From NCBI GenBank assembly GCA_032622095.1, contig CP136061.1, positions 217,650,373 through 217,714,372 on the forward strand: a stretch of DNA of 64,000 nucleotides, in the 5' to 3' direction. The DNA is from Siphonodentalium dalli (taxonomy: Eukaryota; Mollusca; Scaphopoda; Gadilida; Siphonodentaliidae). The notes under the pieces were generated by a model that was given only the letters and a program-made list of their open reading frames with translations, had not been told where the DNA came from and ran no database searches. Shown piece after piece: positions 60,487 to 64,000 of this stretch (position 1 is the stretch's first letter; each line of letters opens with the position of its first letter). The position numbers were made by a program, and so were the translations under genes.

Positions 60487-61627
60487 CAGTGTTCACGCTG
60501 GACCGAAAAAAACTTTAGCCAAAAGTTTAGCCAAATGAAAATTTTATTAGCCAAATGAAAAAAACTTTAGCCAAATGTTTTTTGGCCAAATTAAAAAACA
60601 CTTTGGCCAAATTAAATCATCGTTTTCTGGTCGGTTCACAATTAATGACTAAAACGTAAAATCTAACAGACACAGGTAAAATACACAATAATTTAAATAA
60701 TTTTGATGAACTAGAAGTATTTTTATATATATAATTTATTAAAAGTTTATTAATCTTTATGTGAAAGAGTGATTTGGGGGGGGGGGGGGGGGGGGGGGCA
60801 CCCGGGATTGTCATTAGTTTTTTTTATTTATATCAATATCTTTTTTTAAATCATTAAATATTTATCCTTGCGAAAATATCTAAGTGACATCTGGAAACTA
60901 ATAACTTATATTATTTACGCCATTATCAAATTACAATCTGTCATAAAAGCATGCATATTATTTTGACTGTATCGGTATTGACGACAAATAGCCACAAAAT
61001 ATCTGTCGTGATTCCCATTTGGCTGATTAAGCTATTGTCTTACACTTGGTGCTCATAAACCTCGACCATCATAAATACAATGTCATCATAAACATGCATT
61101 GTGTAGGCGTGCCGTGAGTGACCAGACAGACAATAGGCTGAATGGGGGATTAGGGGATTAAATGTAAAAAGTAATAAGGACCTTTTGCTGCAGAGTGACG
61201 TAATCTCTCTCCAGATTAAAACAGCCTGTTACGAACAAATTGCTTATATACCGGCGTCAATGCACAAAACATTGCTTTCTTCACATTGTCATAATTGAAC
61301 CACGGTTGGTTTAATGTCCATGCGTCTTTGAATGTCCGTCTTGTGAAAACTAAAGATGATTGCATATCACTTTGTGATCGCTTGGTTGATAGAGTTGTAC
61401 GATATTTCATAAGTACGAAAATAATGAAATACTTTCGTCACCTAACTTCGTCTTGAATGTCGATCTATTGAGCGCTTTTATTAATTAGCTTTCTGGCTCC
61501 ATGCTTTTCAGTCTCCATTTGGGTCAAAAAAAGTTTAGCCAAAAGTTTAGCCAAATGAAAATTTTATTAGCCAAATTCGAAAAATATTAGCCATTGGCTA
61601 ATTTGGCTACCGACAGCGTGAACACTG
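60487..61627. mobile_element. hAT-like element CAGTGTTCACGCTG with exact GTCATTGG duplication
   Basis: The ends cagtgttcacgctg and cagcgtgaacactg bound 1141 bp. GTCATTGG is exact at 60479-60486 and 61628-61635. Near each end is a cluster of ttagccaaa words, with one block (agtttagccaaatgaaaatt and neighbours, over 40 bp) in the same orientation at both ends. A G homopolymer of 23 nt lies at 60776-60798. No transposase is seen. Confidence 0.9.
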
Positions 61628-61635
61628 GTCATTGG

Positions 61636-62449
61636 GTGACTGGAGTTCAGATTTGTTCAAATGGGTCACTTGTTTTAAATGGGGTTTCAAATTTATTCAG
61701 ATGGGGTCACCAGATTAAATAGGGTGGGATCAGGGACATAACTGTATGTCTCTATGCGAATACTTAAAATGTCTTCTCAAGAGAGGTTGGACTATTTAGC
61801 TTACATATAGTATGGAGGATCCTTAGTGACTGAGATTCATCTTTGTTAACATGATTCAACCTGTTAAGAAATGACGGGGCTATGGGGACTTAACACTTTT
61901 GTGTCTAATAAAATCATTAAAATACAAAATGCATTATAACATCTACCTTGGAACTACCTGACTGATTAATCTGACATACATATAGTGTTTTTGGGTCCAT
62001 GGATAATTGGGCTTCAAACATGTCTAAATAGTTTTATAAAAAGGCGCTTGTGAGATTGGAAATTTCCAACAATTGAGAAAGTTTGTGAGATGTCAGTTGT
62101 GAAATTCCAACCTAAGACTTGAGAGTCTGGAGCCCAGTCAGGAAGGGACATGAGCTAGAGGAGGGAGGGCATGATCAGTAGTGTACAGTTGGTAATTTAA
62201 AAGTAGGTATTCCCCGATCTACATACATGAAGCCTCTCTATCCACATATCCTATTTAGATCTACTTCTTTTAAAGTGATTATGAACGGTTCTGACTGTTA
62301 TGGTCTCCAGAGTCCCAGTCTTATCAGTCTTTGCAGTCTGGTGAGCGACCCCACAGACTTTGACTGTCTTGTTTTAACAAATATGCAGTGTCTACCTTAA
62401 AGTAGTGTTCAGACTGCACTTTGTTGTTTGTTGTGATGACACAATCCGG
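61636..62449 (+). other. Family F units, then unassigned sequence
   Basis: 61636-61870 continues the family F units (agatttgttcaaatgggtca). 61870-62449 shows no gene. Confidence 0.5.
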
Positions 62450-63110
62450 TAGTGCTGGGCAGTATTTTGGTACCGATTATAATTGGTAAAATTTCAATAC
62501 TGCTAACATATTTTTTGTTGTATTATTAGTAAACATTGAAAATGGTATTATCGTGTTTACAGGTCATACCGGCCCGTTACTGGGTACATTTTGGTTTACC
62601 TTTATCGGAATATGAAGAAACAACTTGGTATCTTTACAATGTATTTCGTTGAAAACATAACCACAGTCAGCAAGTAAGTGTTATGAGACACATGGGGGCG
62701 TTGTTGTAAATTGGGCTGGAGTAGCTCCTTGACTAAGTGTTAAATCAAATGAAATAGTGGAGCAGCTCTTTATTTCTTGTGATGTTAACTAGTGGGAATG
62801 ATTGATCACATTCATTAACATGGATTTAAATGTATGATTTATAATAATTCAACCGAGAAGTGAATAATAGTTCTAAAAGTTAAATACCTTGAAAGTAATA
62901 CACCTTATTTCCCATCATTTAATAAAAGCATTATACTATTTCACACCCAGCGGAACATTCCAATATCCAACATCACAGGACATGCTCTGTGCGAGCCACG
63001 GGGGTTTAATTCAAAGCTCTTGGATTATCAGAATTCACTGAATGATGCTAGCATTCAACTCTATTTGAGATCAGTGTACCTTGTCTTGAATCCATGCATG
63101 CAGACATGCA
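62450..63110. mobile_element. Decayed copy of the 7366-8605 hAT-like element
   Basis: It begins tagtgctgggcagtattttg and follows the 7366 copy through ggtattatcg, taaattgggctg, gatcacattcat and tttaataaaagcatt, with a large internal deletion near 62745. The right end is missing. Confidence 0.8.
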
Positions 63111-63637
63111 AAAATTTGAGGAGGGGGCCAAAAATAGGGTCGGGAAGGGATGAGAATTAAGCATATTTATTGTATTGGCTTTCAAACTCCAGACAGAGTA
63201 ATCTCCCATCGCTCCGCTGAGATACCACTGCCACAAGGACATTTGGTAAGGATTTCTGACATGATCTTAGTTCTTATGTTTTAGGATTAAAATTGTCTAT
63301 GTCTGGACCAGTTCATATTGTTCTTATCAATACAACAACAAAAATTTACATTATTGCAAACTTTTGGTGGTAAAAAAATTTAAATAATATAATAGGTGAC
63401 AACTGATAGTTCCGACGATACATAAAAATAGATGTATTGGTCCACAAAGTACCATCCTTCCAGCAGTGATCTATGGGGAGGGTGCTGCATGGAGTTTGAC
63501 AGGCCTTATCTTTTGAGATTATTTCACCAAGTATTTCAGAAATAATTATCGTGGATTGGGTTACCAAGCTTTACAATTTTTACTACAAATTGGACTATGC
63601 AGTCCTGGAATCAGTGTTTCATTTTTTTTTGTGTAAA

Positions 63638-63827
63638 AAAGCCTTGAAATAGGGTGTCTGTCATTTGCAGAATGAGGTCCCCAGAGGGTGAATTTAGTGA
63701 TGCTACCCCGCATAGCGGGATAGCATCACCAAATTCACCCTCTGGGAACCTCATTCTGCTTACACCTCAGCAGAATGAGGTCCCCAGAGGGTGAATTTGG
63801 TGATGTTAGCCCACTATGCAAGGCTTG
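63638..63827. mobile_element. Palindromic MITE, internally deleted copy, TGTGTAAA duplication
   Basis: It has the same ends as 57405-57657 (first base C to A) and one complete hairpin. The second hairpin is cut off at ccactatg. Exact TGTGTAAA lies at 63630-63637 and 63828-63835. Confidence 0.9.
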
Positions 63828-63962
63828 TGTGTAAATACATCAAAATGGGTTTTGGGTTATCCAGCTTATATCTCAATGCATATCTGATCTACCGAGGCTG
63901 CAATAATTCTCCCATTCAGTCATAAAAATATACGTTGGAATGGTCCAGGGACCAGCCAAGAT

Positions 63963-64000
63963 CAAGCCTTGAAATAGTGTGTCTGTCATTTGCAGAATGA
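63963..64000. mobile_element. Palindromic MITE, left end only (window edge)
   Basis: caagccttgaaatagtgtgt and the following catttgcagaatga match the family's left end. The remainder lies beyond the window. Confidence 0.85.

Noticed and set aside
63048-63242. Candidate last NOX exon near the window end
   Set aside because: No FLCGP-like motif in any plus-strand frame between 58533 and 64000. This frame is on the minus strand inside repeat sequence.

Overview
This is a eukaryotic window: AT-rich, with coding sequence in short GT-AG exons separated by long, transposon-filled introns. Nothing bacterial was seen. Protein similarity and the style of the repeats suggest an aquatic invertebrate, most plausibly a lophotrochozoan such as a mollusc. 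That placement is inference, since no species marker is present.

One gene was recognised: a plus-strand NADPH oxidase of the NOX2 (gp91phox) type. Fourteen internal exons lie between 11721 and 58532. Together they give 1505 coding nt (501 full codons plus 2 nt) with no stop, and every intron phase is compatible with the next exon. The exons cover transmembrane helices 1-6 with all four haem histidines, the FAD-binding HPFTLTS motif, the NADPH-binding GPFGTA and GIGVTP motifs, and most of the C-terminal dehydrogenase domain. The first coding exon (about 15 codons expected) was not found in 1-11720. The last exon (FLCGP region and C-terminal Phe) was not found before 64000 and probably lies beyond the window. 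The first three exons found are 96, 111 and 85 nt, which matches human CYBB exons 2-4 as I recall them.

Layout: 1-11720 is upstream sequence or intron 1. It holds a TIR element, a tRNA-type SINE split by two later insertions, a LINE fragment, a hAT-like element and a tandem array. 11721-17464 holds five-prime NOX exons, one of which has its donor end tandemly triplicated. 17465-30885 is a 13.4-kb intron dominated by a 9.4-kb foldback element, itself interrupted by a 3.7-kb LTR-like insertion. 30886-34278 holds the TM4-6 exons, a hAT-like element and a piggyBac-like MITE. 34279-43626 holds MITEs, a 226-bp satellite and a hAT-like element that still encodes a BED zinc finger. 43627-58532 holds the FAD/NADPH exons with nested tandem arrays and nested MITEs. 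58533-64000 holds more arrays, a hAT-like element with an exact 8-bp target duplication, and palindromic MITEs.

The most notable non-genic signal is a set of repeat elements with one shared plan: a short 5-prime hairpin, then CCGT-rich DNA, then tandem units of roughly 150-180 bp. Three copies from two sequence-unrelated families end in the same TTGACACTTTYATTT block. I do not know a name for this class.
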